The notes under the pieces were generated by a model. The model did no database searches. It saw only the letters and a list, made by a program, of their open reading frames with translations, and was not told the origin of the DNA. 64,000 nucleotides of DNA, from NCBI RefSeq assembly GCF_000187995.2, contig NZ_AEUW02000001.1:992001-1056000 (forward strand), in the 5' to 3' direction. Positions 17,667 to 27,274 of the stretch are shown piece by piece (the first letter of the stretch is position 1; each line of letters opens with the position of its first letter). The DNA is from Streptococcus macacae NCTC 11558. Lineage in GTDB: Bacteria > Bacillota > Bacilli > Lactobacillales > Streptococcaceae. The translations under genes and the position numbers were made by a program.

Positions 17667-17724
17667 AAAAAAAGCAAAAGAGATCGCTGATGTTAAGATC
17701 AGCTCAAATCTCTTTTGCTTTTTT
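17667..17724 (+). terminator. Terminator after the GDPD gene
   Basis: AAAAAAGCAAAAGAGAT pairs with ATCTCTTTTGCTTTTTT, a 16-17 bp stem with a partly paired GATC-containing loop, right after the stop codon. Confidence 0.85.
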
Positions 17725-17731
17725 AACAAAG

Positions 17732-18261
17732 TAGTCTGAGATTGGGACCAAAATCCTTGGCCTCGTTTGATTTTTTTGAATTATTTATAAGACGTGAGGG
17801 GTTGGAAGAATTTCTGTTGACTTTAATCAGCCTAGAATTTCCTGTGGACTATCAGACTGAAGCTAAAATCTTCTTTTGAGACTTTCCTTGGGTGATACGG
17901 ACGGCAGCGGCTTCCTTTGGAATTCCATGCCTAAGATTTGAGTCTAAGGTCTCAAATCTTCCGAAGAGGCTGGGACAGACAGCCATGATGGCAACAGCCC
18001 TCACCCACAGAAGAATGAAATCTAGAAGATTGCGTATAAAAAGTTCCAAGCCCCGTGCATTTTTGTCGTTTTACTTGTAAGACGCAGTGGTTGGTTGGAT
18101 AACCTTATCCCTTGCTGTACAAGTGACAGCGGCTATCCTAACCAACTGTGCGGAGGTGAAAGTCAAAACAGTCTACAGGACTGTTTTAGGTCAGCAACTA
18201 GAAATTAGGACTTGCTGAAAAATCAAATTCTTTAGATTATTGATTTTTCTGTCCCACTCTC
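17732..18261. repeat. Composite dispersed intergenic repeat (GAGGCTGGGACA family)
   Basis: The left part (TGGGACCAAAATCC, then CTTGGCCTCGTTTGATTTTT and AATTTCTGTTGACTTTAATC) and the right part (CAACTGTGCGGAGGTGAAAG, ACAGTC..AGGACTGTTTTAGG, ending TGTCCCACTC) both match the copy at 63072-63386, read in the opposite direction. A nested second left end, GAGGCTGGGACA, lies near 17966. The small frames inside (17852-18049, 17892-18080) are not genes. The tail up to 18388 ends in another TGTCTCACTCC-like end. Confidence 0.75.
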
Positions 18262-18388
18262 TTTTATCACGGCGGAAAGTCTCGTTTAGAGCTCGCTTTG
18301 CTCGCGTAAATAAAAGAAATGATAATTGAAATTGATAGAAGCTGAAAAATTGAAGACTTCGTCTGACCGTTTTGTCTCACTCCCGTTT

Positions 18389-18979
18389 TTATTGCCAATA
18401 GCTGGGGCGTCTTTGTTCATACTGTGTAATCAGATCTTCATATTGAAGCGTGATCCCAATATCATCAAGACCATTTAACAATTTATGCTTCCATTCTCCG
18501 TCAATATCAAAGGTGAAATCTCCTACTGAAGAATAGATACACTGCTTAAACAGATCAACTTTAACTTCATCTGTTGGTTTTAATGCAGCCAATTGATCAC
18601 GAACTTTTTTAGGTTGGACAATGGGTAAAATACCATTATTCAAGTCATTATTATAGTGAATATCCCCAAAAGAACCGGCTATAATAACTTTAAATCCATA
18701 ATCAGCCAAAGCCCAGGCCGCATGTTCCCGTGAAGAACCGGCTCCAAAGTTATCACCTGTAATTAAGATACTGGCCTTACGATATTCTGGCTTATTGAAA
18801 ATAAAATCCGGATTTTCTGTATAGTTATTATCTAAATACCTCCATTCATACATAAGGTACTTGCCAAACCCTTTTTTATCAATTAACTTCAAAAACTGCT
18901 TGGGTAAAATTTGATCGGTATCAATATTGTCATTCATTAAAGGAACCGTTGTTCCCGTATAAATTGTAAATTTTTCCAT
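18389..18979 (-). CDS. leuD: 3-isopropylmalate dehydratase small subunit
   Basis: 196 residues from the ATG at 18977-18979 ([14 protein letters not shown]), chosen over an upstream in-frame codon because GGAGG lies 12 bp before it and the homologous proteins start here. [14 protein letters not shown] and [13 protein letters not shown] are the swivel-domain signatures. With LeuC it isomerises 2- to 3-isopropylmalate in leucine synthesis. One base separates it from the leuC stop. Confidence 0.96.
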   Translation of the reverse strand: MEKFTIYTGTTVPLMNDNIDTDQILPKQFLKLIDKKGFGKYLMYEWRYLDNNYTENPDFIFNKPEYRKASILITGDNFGAGSSREHAAWALADYGFKVIIAGSFGDIHYNNDLNNGILPIVQPKKVRDQLAALKPTDEVKVDLFKQCIYSSVGDFTFDIDGEWKHKLLNGLDDIGITLQYEDLITQYEQRRPSYWQ

Positions 18980-18980
18980 A

Positions 18981-20366
18981 TTAAGCTTGTGCCTCCGATA
19001 ATTGACGAACATCTACAAAACGACCAGCGATTGCTGCTGCCGCAGCCATGGCAGGACTGCAGAGATGTGTCTTTGCTCCAACACCTTGCCGATCTTCAAA
19101 ATTACGATTACTAGTTGAAGCACAATGCATCCCTTCAGGCACCTTGTCTGGATTCATCCCCAGGCACATGGAGCAGCCAGGGTCACGCCATTCAAAACCA
19201 GCATCTAAAAAGACTTTATCCAGACCAATTTTTTCAGCGGCTAATTTGACAGGACGGCTCCCTGGAACGACAATAGCCGTCACATTAGGTGCAATGTGTT
19301 TGCCAGCAACGTACTTAGCGGCTACCTTTAAATCACTTAAACGCGCATTGGTACAAGAGCCTAAAAAGACATAGCCCAGTTCAATATCTGCTGCCGTTTG
19401 ACCTGGCTTCATATCCATATAATCATAAGCCCGCTGATCATTCATATCTTTAATTTCAGGAAAGGCTTGGCCAAAAGCTACTCCCATTGAAGGGTTGGTT
19501 CCCCACGTTACCATCGGTGCCAACTGAGAAACATCCAATTCAATCATTTTATCATACTGAGCATCTTCATCAGAAACCAGCGTTTTCCAATCAGCAACGG
19601 CTGCGTCAAAATCTTTAGGTACACATTCCTTGTCCTTAAGATAATCAAAGGTTGTCTGATCCGGATTCATAATCCCCATTTTAGAGCCAAATTCAATAGA
19701 CATATTGCAGATGGTCATCCGCTCTTCCATGCTTAGGTTATCAACAGCTTCGCCAACATACTCAACCACATAACCAACACCTAAAGCAACACCATATTTA
19801 GCAATCAAAGCTAAAATATAATCTTTCGAATAGACACCTTTTTGCGGTTTTCCTGTAAATTTTACCAGGAGTTTTTTAGGTTTAACCTGCCAAATAGTCT
19901 GGGTTGCAAAAACATGTTCGACTTCAGTCGTACCAATCCCAAAACCAATCGCACCAAAAGCACCATGTGTTGCGGTATGGCTATCTCCGCAAACAATAAA
20001 TTTCCCCGGCTGCGTGCGGCCCGTTTCAGGACCAACCATATGGACAATCCCTTGATTTTCAGAACCATGGTCTGCATGGGGAATGCCGAATTCGACAACA
20101 TTTCTTGCAAGAGCATCCATCTGGGCCTTAGAAATGGCATCGCGAATATCATAAATGTTAACGGTTGGCACATTATGATCGAAAGTCCCAAAGGTCAAAT
20201 CAGGACGGCGTACTTTCCGTCCAGCATCTCGTAAGCCTTGAAAGGCTTGCGGACTAGTTACCTCATGGATATAGTGCTGATCTACATACATGAGTTGGGG
20301 ATCTCCTTCTTTGCCAGTAATGACATGACGCTCCCATAATTTATCAAAAATTGACTTTCCACTCAT
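18981..20366 (-). CDS. leuC: 3-isopropylmalate dehydratase large subunit
   Basis: 461 residues from the ATG at 20364-20366 ([15 protein letters not shown]). GGGAG lies 9 bp upstream; a TTG five codons earlier overlaps that site and is unlikely. The three 4Fe-4S cysteines are in FLGSCTNAR and DPGCSMCLG. Aconitase-family enzyme. A gap of about 180 bp separates it from leuB, unlike the tight spacing elsewhere in the operon; I see no clear terminator there, so readthrough from leuAB is likely. Confidence 0.96.
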   Translation of the reverse strand: MSGKSIFDKLWERHVITGKEGDPQLMYVDQHYIHEVTSPQAFQGLRDAGRKVRRPDLTFGTFDHNVPTVNIYDIRDAISKAQMDALARNVVEFGIPHADHGSENQGIVHMVGPETGRTQPGKFIVCGDSHTATHGAFGAIGFGIGTTEVEHVFATQTIWQVKPKKLLVKFTGKPQKGVYSKDYILALIAKYGVALGVGYVVEYVGEAVDNLSMEERMTICNMSIEFGSKMGIMNPDQTTFDYLKDKECVPKDFDAAVADWKTLVSDEDAQYDKMIELDVSQLAPMVTWGTNPSMGVAFGQAFPEIKDMNDQRAYDYMDMKPGQTAADIELGYVFLGSCTNARLSDLKVAAKYVAGKHIAPNVTAIVVPGSRPVKLAAEKIGLDKVFLDAGFEWRDPGCSMCLGMNPDKVPEGMHCASTSNRNFEDRQGVGAKTHLCSPAMAAAAAIAGRFVDVRQLSEAQA

Positions 20367-20544
20367 ACTAGATTCTCCCAACTGTATACTACAATCATAT
20401 CTATCAGTAAACCTCTTATACTTAACATCAATTAATTTTCTATAACACTGCTGATTCTTTAAGCCTTCGTTTTAATCAGAAATGATAAAAATCTAAAATA
20501 ACTCTATTTCAAATAGCTAAAAAAATTTAAAAAGGAATTTCCAT

Positions 20545-21582
20545 TTAAAGGTTAGCAATAATGGATCTTGTCATCTGTTTAGTATCAGCAGATCCCCCTA
20601 GGTCATGCGTTAGAATCCCTTTCATTAACGTTTTATCAACAGCCTTTTCAATCATTTCAGCACCAGCCATTTGGCCAAAGCTGTCACGCAGCATCATCGC
20701 AACTGACAAAATCATAGAAATAGGATTAGCAATACCTTGCCCAGCAATATCTGGAGCAGAACCATGAATCGGCTCATAAAGACTTGGCCCACTTTCAGAA
20801 TGACTGGCAGAGGGCATGACACCAAGTGTCCCTGGTAAAACCGAAGACTCATCCGACAAAATATCTCCAAACAGATTCTCAGTGACAACGACATCAAAGC
20901 GCGCTGGATTAGTAATCATAATCATAGCTGCACTGTCTACTAATTGGTGCTCCAAAGTGACATCTGGATAGTCTCTAGCGACTTCATCTGCTAGCTTTCT
21001 CCAGAGCTTTGAAGTGGCTAAAACATTTTGCTTATCAATACTAGTCACTTTTTTAGAACGACCGCGCGCGATATCAAAAGCTTTGCGTAAGATTCGGCGG
21101 ATTTCATCACTAGAGTAATCATTGCTGTCATGAGCTGAATCCTCATTCAAAGTGTGTTCCCCAAAGTAAATACCGCCCGTCAGTTCACGCACTACCACAA
21201 AATCAACACCGTCAATACGTTCTGGCTTTAAAGGGGACAAATGCTTAAGAGCATCAAAAATCTTGACAGGGCGAATATTAGCAAAGAGATTAAGCTCCTT
21301 ACGAATAGACAGCAGACCTTGTTCAGGACGAACAGGAGCCTTGTCATATTGAGGGCTGCCAATAGCAGCTAACAGAATCGCATCCGCAGATTTGGCAGCT
21401 TCCAAGGTAGCAGCAGGCAGAGGATGTCCCGACGCATCAATTCCTGCACCGCCAAAAGCCTTGGCCTGTGTTTCATAAGCAAAATCTATTTTTTGAGCAA
21501 CTGCTTCAAGCACTTCCAAACCAGCCGCCATGATTTCTGGCCCAATGCCATCTCCTGCCAGTGTTACAATTTTTTTAGTCAT
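20545..21582 (-). CDS. leuB: 3-isopropylmalate dehydrogenase
   Basis: 345 residues starting MTKKIVTLAGDGIGPEIMAA; the ATG at 21580-21582 has AAGGGG upstream and follows the leuA stop by 13 bp. RELTGGIYFG, VDSAAM and the C-terminal ESVLPGT-like LPGTLGVMPSAS and YEPIHGSAPDIAGQ blocks are the NAD/Mg and substrate motifs. It oxidatively decarboxylates 3-isopropylmalate to 2-ketoisocaproate. Confidence 0.96.
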   Translation of the reverse strand: MTKKIVTLAGDGIGPEIMAAGLEVLEAVAQKIDFAYETQAKAFGGAGIDASGHPLPAATLEAAKSADAILLAAIGSPQYDKAPVRPEQGLLSIRKELNLFANIRPVKIFDALKHLSPLKPERIDGVDFVVVRELTGGIYFGEHTLNEDSAHDSNDYSSDEIRRILRKAFDIARGRSKKVTSIDKQNVLATSKLWRKLADEVARDYPDVTLEHQLVDSAAMIMITNPARFDVVVTENLFGDILSDESSVLPGTLGVMPSASHSESGPSLYEPIHGSAPDIAGQGIANPISMILSVAMMLRDSFGQMAGAEMIEKAVDKTLMKGILTHDLGGSADTKQMTRSIIANL

Positions 21583-21595
21583 GCTAAGTTTCCCC

Positions 21596-23149
21596 TTAGT
21601 ATTCTTTTTCTGATAACTTGCGGCCAAATTCACCTGCATTTTCTTTTTGGACAAAAGTATTGGCATTAATATAAGAAATAGCACTGGCTTTCAAAACATC
21701 AAAATCGATACCAGAGGCATTGAAAATCGTATCTGTATCCACATTTTCAACAGATACAATAACACGCGCCTGAGCGTCAATACCATCTGTAACTGCTTCA
21801 ATAGTATAGCTGACCAATTTAACGGTTTGATTAAAGAATTTGTCAATAGCATTAAAAATAGCTTCGACAGAACCCTTGCCATTAGCAAAGATTTCAACTT
21901 CTTCCCCATCACCATTAATCATAATAACTTGTGCTGTAATCGTATCATCAGCATTGGAGGTTAATTTTAAATCTTTAAAATGGAAGCCTTCAGGATTTTC
22001 AATATCATTGCCTGTAACCAGAGCTTTAACATCTGCATCTGTAATTTCATGCTTCTTATCCGCCAATGCTTTAAATTTAGCAAAGAGATCTGCTATTTCA
22101 GATTCCTCAAAATCAATGGATAATTCTTTTAATTTTTCAATAAATGCATGGCGCCCTGATAACTTCCCAAGCGGAAGCGAACTCTTCTTAACGCCAACCA
22201 ATTCAGGAGTAATAATTTCATAAGTCAGCGGGTTCTTAAGAAAGCCATCCTGATGGATACCTGATTCATGCGAGAAGGCATTTCCGCCTATGACAGCCTT
22301 ATTCTTAGGAATAGGAATACCTGAATAGCGTGAAACTAATTCGGAAGTATCAATTGTTTCATTTAAAACAATATCACTTTTAGCATTATAGTAATCAGAG
22401 CGAATATTAAGAGCAACAGCTACTTCTTCAAGCGCTACATTTCCTGCACGTTCACCAATGCCGTTAACAGTTCCCTCAACGCGTCCAGCTCCATTTTTTA
22501 TGGCAGCGAGCGTATTAGCTGTTGCCATCCCTAAATCATCATGGCAGTGAGGGCTGAAAATAATAACACGATCAGATTTGACATTTTCAATCAGATACTT
22601 AAAAATATTGCCAAATTCAACCGGCGTTGTAAAGCCAACTGTGTCAGGAATATTGATATAAGTAGCTCCCGCATCAACGGCTGTCTGCACTACCTGAAGG
22701 AGATAATCCAATTCTGTACGCGTCGCATCCTCGGGTGAAAATTCAACCACATCAAATTTTGAACGCGCATAGGCTACATGTTCTGTAATAGCCTCAAGAA
22801 TTTCTTCTTTAGATTTTTTAAGTTTGAAATGACGGTGAATAGGGCTGGTTGCAATAAAAACATGACATTGAGGATAGCGGGCATCTTTCAAGGCTTCGTA
22901 GCAGGCATCAATATCAGACTTTACAGAACGGGCCAAACCAGATACTGCTGTTGTCGTCATTGCCGCTGCAATTTGTTTAACAGCTTCAAAAGAATCAGGA
23001 CTGGCTGCCGGAAAGCCCGCTTCAATGGAAGATATTCCCCATTTTTCAAGCTGTTTTGCAATAGCAACCTTTTCTTTTATTGAAAAGTTAACACCTGGTG
23101 TCTGTTCACCATCCCGAAGTGTTGTATCAAGAAATTCAACCTTTTGCAT
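21596..23149 (-). CDS. leuA: 2-isopropylmalate synthase
   Basis: 517 residues, full length with catalytic and C-terminal regulatory domains. [15 protein letters not shown] opens the HMGL-type TIM barrel, [12 protein letters not shown] carries the metal histidines and the LeuA allosteric domain (feedback by leucine) follows residue 390. It condenses acetyl-CoA with 2-ketoisovalerate. AGGTGG precedes the start. First gene of leuABCD and controlled by the attenuator in its leader. Confidence 0.97.
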   Translation of the reverse strand: MQKVEFLDTTLRDGEQTPGVNFSIKEKVAIAKQLEKWGISSIEAGFPAASPDSFEAVKQIAAAMTTTAVSGLARSVKSDIDACYEALKDARYPQCHVFIATSPIHRHFKLKKSKEEILEAITEHVAYARSKFDVVEFSPEDATRTELDYLLQVVQTAVDAGATYINIPDTVGFTTPVEFGNIFKYLIENVKSDRVIIFSPHCHDDLGMATANTLAAIKNGAGRVEGTVNGIGERAGNVALEEVAVALNIRSDYYNAKSDIVLNETIDTSELVSRYSGIPIPKNKAVIGGNAFSHESGIHQDGFLKNPLTYEIITPELVGVKKSSLPLGKLSGRHAFIEKLKELSIDFEESEIADLFAKFKALADKKHEITDADVKALVTGNDIENPEGFHFKDLKLTSNADDTITAQVIMINGDGEEVEIFANGKGSVEAIFNAIDKFFNQTVKLVSYTIEAVTDGIDAQARVIVSVENVDTDTIFNASGIDFDVLKASAISYINANTFVQKENAGEFGRKLSEKEY

Positions 23150-23180
23150 AAGATTACCACCTTCTAATTGGAAAATAAAA

Positions 23181-23212
23181 AAACATCTCGCTGAAAGCCA
23201 AACGAGATGTTT
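23181..23212 (-). terminator. leu operon attenuator terminator
   Basis: AAACATCTCG (23203-23212 complement) pairs with CGAGATGTTT around a 12-nt loop, followed on the minus strand by a T-run (TTTTTTTATTTT) before leuA. An upstream competing hairpin CTAATGC-AAAA-GCATTAG (about 23234-23258) overlaps the leader peptide stop, as expected of a ribosome-controlled switch. Confidence 0.85.
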
Positions 23213-23254
23213 CTTTTCCCGCTTGGTAAGCCAAACAGGACTAATGCTTTTGCA

Positions 23255-23302
23255 TTAGCCCGAATACCGCAATAATAAGTTAAAACGTATCATTGAAGCC
23301 AT
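23255..23302 (-). CDS. leuL: leu operon leader peptide
   Basis: 15-codon frame encoding MASMIRFNLLLRYSG with three consecutive Leu codons (TTA TTA TTG) and a ribosome site AGGAAGAGG 4-5 bp upstream. Its stop codon TAA lies inside the first arm of the hairpin preceding the terminator. When charged tRNA-Leu is scarce the ribosome would stall on the Leu run and prevent terminator folding. This is a classic translation-dependent attenuator similar to lactic-acid-bacterial leu leaders. The symbol follows common usage for such leaders. Confidence 0.8.
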   Translation of the reverse strand: MASMIRFNLLLRYSG

Positions 23303-23334
23303 TTGACCTCTTCCTTTCGCTGTATGTTGTTAAT

Positions 23335-23363
23335 ATCTTAACCTTTTTTAGAATGATTGTCAA
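23335..23363 (-). promoter_or_regulatory. leu operon promoter
   Basis: Minus strand TTGACA (23358-23363), 17-bp spacer, TAAGAT (23335-23340). Transcription should start near 23328, 25 bp ahead of the leader peptide. Confidence 0.85.
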
Positions 23364-23562
23364 GAAAATTTTAATAATTTTCTGAAAATAAGTCCCCTTT
23401 TTACTTGCAGCTAATTGAATTACACCTCCTATTTCTACAAATGGCTTTCATCCAGTCCTAAAATTCGTCTTCATTGACTTTTAGGCAGATTTCTTTTAAA
23501 CTAGGTGAGGAAATTTTTGACATTACAAAATTTTTACATTATAAAAATAGAAAGAACTTGAT

Positions 23563-24711
23563 ATGCCATCTCTGATTAAACACAAGCGAGTGGAGTTCAC
23601 AGAACTCTTCTATGACCTGGTCTTTGTATACGCCATCTCCAAAACAACAGCTCTCATCCACCACCTCCATCATGGGGTTCTGACCTGGAGCTCCATTTGG
23701 GCCTTCCTCCTGGCTCTCCTGATCCTGGTCAACAGCTGGATGATCCAGACCGTCTTTACTAACCGTTACGGGAAAAATTCCCTCTTTAATATCCTGATCA
23801 TGTTTACCAATATGGGTATCCTACTCTTTATTTCCAACATGATCACCAATGACTGGGAGGGCTACTTTGCTACCTTCTGCTGGGCTGTCGGCAGTCTAAC
23901 CCTGACCCTCTTCCTCCAGTATCTGGCGGAATACTCCAAGAAATCACACAGCCCAGAAGCCAAGGACAGCATGAGGAGTTTTCTGGTCATGACAGGCCTG
24001 CGCACCCTAGCCCTCTATATCGCGGCTCTTATGCCGATGAGCATCGGGGTCCCCATTTACGCTATCGGGATTATCGGAACCTTCGTCATGCCGCTGATCT
24101 TCACCAAGGGCAATCCCAACTTTGGGGTCAACATGCCCCACTTGATTGAGCGGGTGTCGCTCCTCGTCATCATCACCTTTGGCGAGATGATTATGGGTAT
24201 TGCCAATTTCTTTACACCTGAGAATTTCACATTTAACTCCGTCTTTTTCTTCCTCATGATGGCGGCCATGTTCCTCTACTACTTTGGCCAGTTTGACCAT
24301 GCTATTGACGAGACTGCGGATGCCAAGGGACTCTTCTTGATCTACAGCCATTATCCTATCTTTATCGGACTGATCATGACGACCGTTTCCATGAGCTTTC
24401 TGATGGAGCATGAAGCCAATCACCTCTTTGTGGTAGCCTTCCTTTATGTCGGTCTCTTCCTCTTCCAATGGGCAGTGCTGGCTAATAGCAAGTTTAACAA
24501 AGACTACCTGCGTCTCAGCCGCAACTATTACTTGGTGGAAGCTGGATTCTTCCTGGCCGGCTTGATCCTCAGCCTCATCTTTGCAGCCAATTTCAATCTG
24601 GTCATCATCATCACGACCGTCATGCTCATTGCTATCCAGCTCCACTTCGCCTTCTTCTACACTAGTCAATCCCGAAAACATAAGGGAAATGCTAACTGGG
24701 ATCTTATTTAA
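23563..24711 (+). CDS. ltrA: Low temperature requirement protein A (LtrA) family membrane protein
   Basis: 382 residues, almost entirely membrane helices (at least ten hydrophobic segments). The N-terminus HKRVEFTELFYDLVFVYAIS is the signature ELFFDLVFV-type block of the LtrA family, and ITFGEMIMGI is the second conserved block. Biochemical function is unknown; in Listeria the family is linked to growth in the cold. Codon usage is clearly GC-richer than the leu genes to its left (many CTC, ATC, GCC), marking the start of the accessory region. It ends in a good terminator. Confidence 0.88.
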   Translation: MPSLIKHKRVEFTELFYDLVFVYAISKTTALIHHLHHGVLTWSSIWAFLLALLILVNSWMIQTVFTNRYGKNSLFNILIMFTNMGILLFISNMITNDWEGYFATFCWAVGSLTLTLFLQYLAEYSKKSHSPEAKDSMRSFLVMTGLRTLALYIAALMPMSIGVPIYAIGIIGTFVMPLIFTKGNPNFGVNMPHLIERVSLLVIITFGEMIMGIANFFTPENFTFNSVFFFLMMAAMFLYYFGQFDHAIDETADAKGLFLIYSHYPIFIGLIMTTVSMSFLMEHEANHLFVVAFLYVGLFLFQWAVLANSKFNKDYLRLSRNYYLVEAGFFLAGLILSLIFAANFNLVIIITTVMLIAIQLHFAFFYTSQSRKHKGNANWDLI

Positions 24712-24723
24712 TTTACTATAGAT

Positions 24724-24757
24724 AAAAAGCACTTGGAAAATGACCAAGTGCTTTTTA
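24724..24757. terminator. Terminator between ltrA and the toxin gene
   Basis: AAAAAGCACTTGG pairs with CCAAGTGCTTTTT around a 7-nt loop. Symmetric A/T ends allow it to act on both converging transcripts. Confidence 0.85.
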
Positions 24758-24761
24758 ATGT

Positions 24762-25040
24762 TTAAAATAATTCATCGTGTGAACCAGTCCTCGTCAATAC
24801 CAAAACTAGCCTCTTTTGTTCAACTTTGTAAATTAAGAGCCAGTCTGCTTCAATATGACATTCCTGATACCCTTTATATTGCCCTTTTAAAAAATGATTT
24901 TTATAGCGACGATAAAGCGTTTCAGTTTCGCCTGAAATAATCAACTCTAACACATTTCTTAATTTGCTTACATCCCGGTGTTTTTTCAGTAAACGTTTAT
25001 AATCACGTTTAAACTCTGAGGTACGTTCAATCCTCATCAT
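24762..25040 (-). CDS. YafQ-type RelE superfamily toxin
   Basis: 92 residues, the usual size. The C-terminus RTGSHDELF matches the YafQ catalytic end (RTGTHSDLF in E. coli, with its active His), and the core has YQECHIEADWLLIYKVE. YafQ toxins are ribosome-dependent mRNA endonucleases. Its start overlaps the antitoxin stop by 11-14 nt (two possible ATG codons in ATGATGAGG), the normal coupling for this system. Confidence 0.9.
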   Translation of the reverse strand: MMRIERTSEFKRDYKRLLKKHRDVSKLRNVLELIISGETETLYRRYKNHFLKGQYKGYQECHIEADWLLIYKVEQKRLVLVLTRTGSHDELF

Positions 25041-25281
25041 TCAAATCCTCAAAAAGAGCATCTAGGCTCGGAAAAGACTTAGTCAAACCATGTTCAGCTT
25101 CATAAAATGCCTGCATGGTCTCTGGGCTGTAGCGACTAACAGAAAAAGGAATTCCTTGAGTTTGAATACTTTTCTTTAAAAACATGGTAATGGCCGTTGA
25201 CATGTCAAGACCCAAATCCCGATACAGTTCTTGTGCTTCTTTTTTTAAATGATCATCTACACGGACAGAAATCGTTGTCAT
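25027..25281 (-). CDS. RelB/DinJ-type antitoxin
   Basis: 84 residues from the ATG at 25279-25281 (MTTISVRVDDHLKKEAQELY), chosen because GGTGGGG precedes it; an upstream extension lacks a ribosome site. The N-terminal ribbon-helix-helix binds DNA and the acidic C-terminus (LDALFEDLNDED) neutralises the toxin. It should autorepress the pair. Classic DinJ/YafQ arrangement. Confidence 0.9.
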   Translation of the reverse strand: MTTISVRVDDHLKKEAQELYRDLGLDMSTAITMFLKKSIQTQGIPFSVSRYSPETMQAFYEAEHGLTKSFPSLDALFEDLNDED

Positions 25282-25444
25282 TTTCCCCACCTCACATTCA
25301 ATTTGTATATACATTGTAATACATTTGCATAAAAATAGCAAACAATCACCGTCCTAAAAACAATTCCTCATCCGTTTACCTAAAAACTAAGATTTAAAAT
25401 ACTCCTATAAAATAAGCAGCTGACAGTTGTCAAGTGCTTTTTAG

Positions 25445-26074
25445 CTACTTCTGTTTTCTATGAATCAGATAGAGACCGACCAGGACAAAGCCCAGACTGA
25501 TAGCCATTCCAAAGAGTGGAGTGGACTTTGCTGCAGACTCTCCCCCTTCAACAAAGGTCAGAATCACCCGCTGGGTGGTGACAATGGAAACCGTCGCATC
25601 TACCAGGCTGAGCAAGCGGATACTAATTACCTCCGGATCCTTGGACTTGCGATTGGATATAAAGCCCCAAATAGAACTGCCCAGCTTGACAAAAGCAATA
25701 GTCGCTGTCATCAGCATATAGCGATGGGAGATCTCTTCCACTGGACGAACGCGGTAAAAATAAAGATTAATCAAAAAATAAACCAAACCCAGCAGGATGA
25801 TCAGCACTCCTGTTATCCTTATGATCCTAGACCTATCCTGAACTAGACCCCGCTGCGCTCTGGAATAGGAAAAGACATTTAGGATACGAATCAAGGACAA
25901 AATAAGCTGGTAACTCCCATTAATAACCAGAAAGACCGACCAGCTCAGCCAAGCCAGGACCAGCATGCCCAAACTATAGGCAACATTTCGTACTGTGCTA
26001 AAAGAAGCAAATAGAGCTGTCCGGTGCCCCTTGTCTTTATAGACTTGAAATAGGGATAAGATTTTTTCTTTCAC
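25445..26074 (-). CDS. Multi-pass membrane protein of unknown function
   Basis: 209 residues with about five hydrophobic segments, including NVAYSLGMLVLAWLSWSVFL, ITGVLIILLGLVYFLINLYF and LFGMAISLGFVLVGLYLI. No motif I can name. It follows the TetR gene by 9 bp on the same strand, suggesting a regulated pair such as an efflux-like or lipid-related membrane protein under its own repressor; that role is an inference from layout only. Confidence 0.75.
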   Translation of the reverse strand: MKEKILSLFQVYKDKGHRTALFASFSTVRNVAYSLGMLVLAWLSWSVFLVINGSYQLILSLIRILNVFSYSRAQRGLVQDRSRIIRITGVLIILLGLVYFLINLYFYRVRPVEEISHRYMLMTATIAFVKLGSSIWGFISNRKSKDPEVISIRLLSLVDATVSIVTTQRVILTFVEGGESAAKSTPLFGMAISLGFVLVGLYLIHRKQK

Positions 26075-26083
26075 TGCTGACTC

Positions 26084-26620
26084 CTAGTTTAGTTCCTTTA
26101 AAAAGAGATCCACAATCTGCTCAACTGGCATCTGACAGTCATCCGCCAGCCACTGGCGCATCATATAATGAAATCCAGCCTGTACATAGACGATGGACAT
26201 GAGCAATTCTTCCTCAGTCTGTTTTTTATAACGTGGCTTTTGAAGAAGGAAATCCTTAAACTGGTCATAAGAACGCTGGATAGGAAACTGAATCTGTGCA
26301 GAAGTCATGAGCTTGTAAGTCTCCATTTCGTCCTTGATATGCTGGAAAAAGACCAGAAGATTGGTCCGAGATAGGAAGTCTCGGCCAACTTCCCCCATCT
26401 TTTGAGAAAGCCGGTCGTTCATCTTGTAGACTAATTTTTCGTTGAGATCATAGACGTCTAAATAATGGTAATAAAAGGAAGAGCGATTAATCTGGGCTTC
26501 CTTGCAAATCTGACTGACCGTAACCTTTTCCAGCGGCAGCTTCTTTCGTAGAACACGATATACCTCCTCGATCCGATCTTCCGTTTCCTGGTACTGTTTA
26601 TTTTTCTCTGTATTTGCCAT
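26084..26620 (-). CDS. TetR family transcriptional regulator
   Basis: 178 residues. Residues 10-57 form the TetR helix-turn-helix (IEEVYRVLRKKLPLEKVTVSQICKE shortened, then INRSSFYYHYLDVYDLNEKL); the rest is an all-helical ligand domain. SSFYYHY is the characteristic recognition helix. It sits directly upstream of the 209-residue membrane protein and probably controls it. The ligand is unknown. Confidence 0.85.
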   Translation of the reverse strand: MANTEKNKQYQETEDRIEEVYRVLRKKLPLEKVTVSQICKEAQINRSSFYYHYLDVYDLNEKLVYKMNDRLSQKMGEVGRDFLSRTNLLVFFQHIKDEMETYKLMTSAQIQFPIQRSYDQFKDFLLQKPRYKKQTEEELLMSIVYVQAGFHYMMRQWLADDCQMPVEQIVDLFLKELN

Positions 26621-26757
26621 CTGCCTACCCTACCTGTTTTTTTCCTATTATAGCATAAGCTGGACAAATCATTCAAACATTATCCCAACACTTGTATCGA
26701 CATTGATGGTTGTTACTTGTCTCAAAGCTCCGTATAATAAATCTTGTCAATAAAACA

Positions 26758-26934
26758 ACGAGGCTGAGACAAAAGTCCTTAATCTCGTCAGATTTTTCTG
26801 AGTTACTTGCAAGACGCAGTGGTTGAGTGGGCTCTATTCGGTTGATAAATCAACCTTTACAGCCCTACTCAACTGTGCGGGAGTAGGACAAAAATCGAAT
26901 TTCTTTGAAATTACCGATTTTTGTCCCACTCCCC
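26758..26934. repeat. Short copy of the GAGGCTGGGACA-family intergenic repeat
   Basis: About 177 bp bounded by GAGGCTGAGACAAAAGTCC on the left and TTGTCCCACTCC on the right, with the internal marker CTTGCAAGACGCAGTGGTTG and CAACTGTGCGGGAGTAGG. It is the same family as 17732-18261 and 63072-63386 but lacks the central segment. It can fold into a long imperfect hairpin. Confidence 0.75.
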
Positions 26935-26958
26935 CTCCCATAAAGAAAGGTTCCAACT

Positions 26959-27228
26959 ATGAAAAAATCAACCAAAATCGCTATCGCTGCCGCTCTTACA
27001 ACTGTTGCTCTGGCTGGTATGTATGCTGCTTACAAGGCACCAAATGGTCAGGTCAATTTCACTGATAATGCGGTTGCAAAGACCATCACCTCCGCCTATC
27101 AGGCTACAGAAAATGCTGCTGTGACAGGCTGGGAGAAAACAGAAGATTTCTTCGTTTCTAAGTTCTTCGCTAAAGACGGCGAATCCACCCAAGAAGCTAA
27201 GGAACGACTTCAAACAAAGAACGATTAA
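26959..27228 (+). CDS. Small exported or membrane-anchored protein, paralogue 1
   Basis: 89 residues. The N-terminus MKKSTKIAIAAALTTVALAG is a signal peptide or anchor without a lipobox. The rest contains AYQATENAAVTGWEKTEDFF, VSKFF and ESTQEAKERLQ, shared with paralogue 2 downstream. RBS AAAGG is present. I do not know the family; the aromatic KTExFFVxKFF segment could form an amphipathic helix. It belongs to a tandem set of three, the last decayed. Confidence 0.7.
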   Translation: MKKSTKIAIAAALTTVALAGMYAAYKAPNGQVNFTDNAVAKTITSAYQATENAAVTGWEKTEDFFVSKFFAKDGESTQEAKERLQTKND

Positions 27229-27274
27229 TCGCCTAAACCTATTACTCAAACAAAGAATCAAAAGGAGAAAAACT

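Noticed and set aside
17852..18080. Two short overlapping frames on opposite strands
   Set aside because: Both are inside the composite intergenic repeat, have no ribosome sites and match repeat sequence.
24007..24747. 246-codon frame antisense to ltrA
   Set aside because: Rich in His, Asp and Glu, the complement of membrane-helix codons; no ribosome site; ltrA is clearly real.
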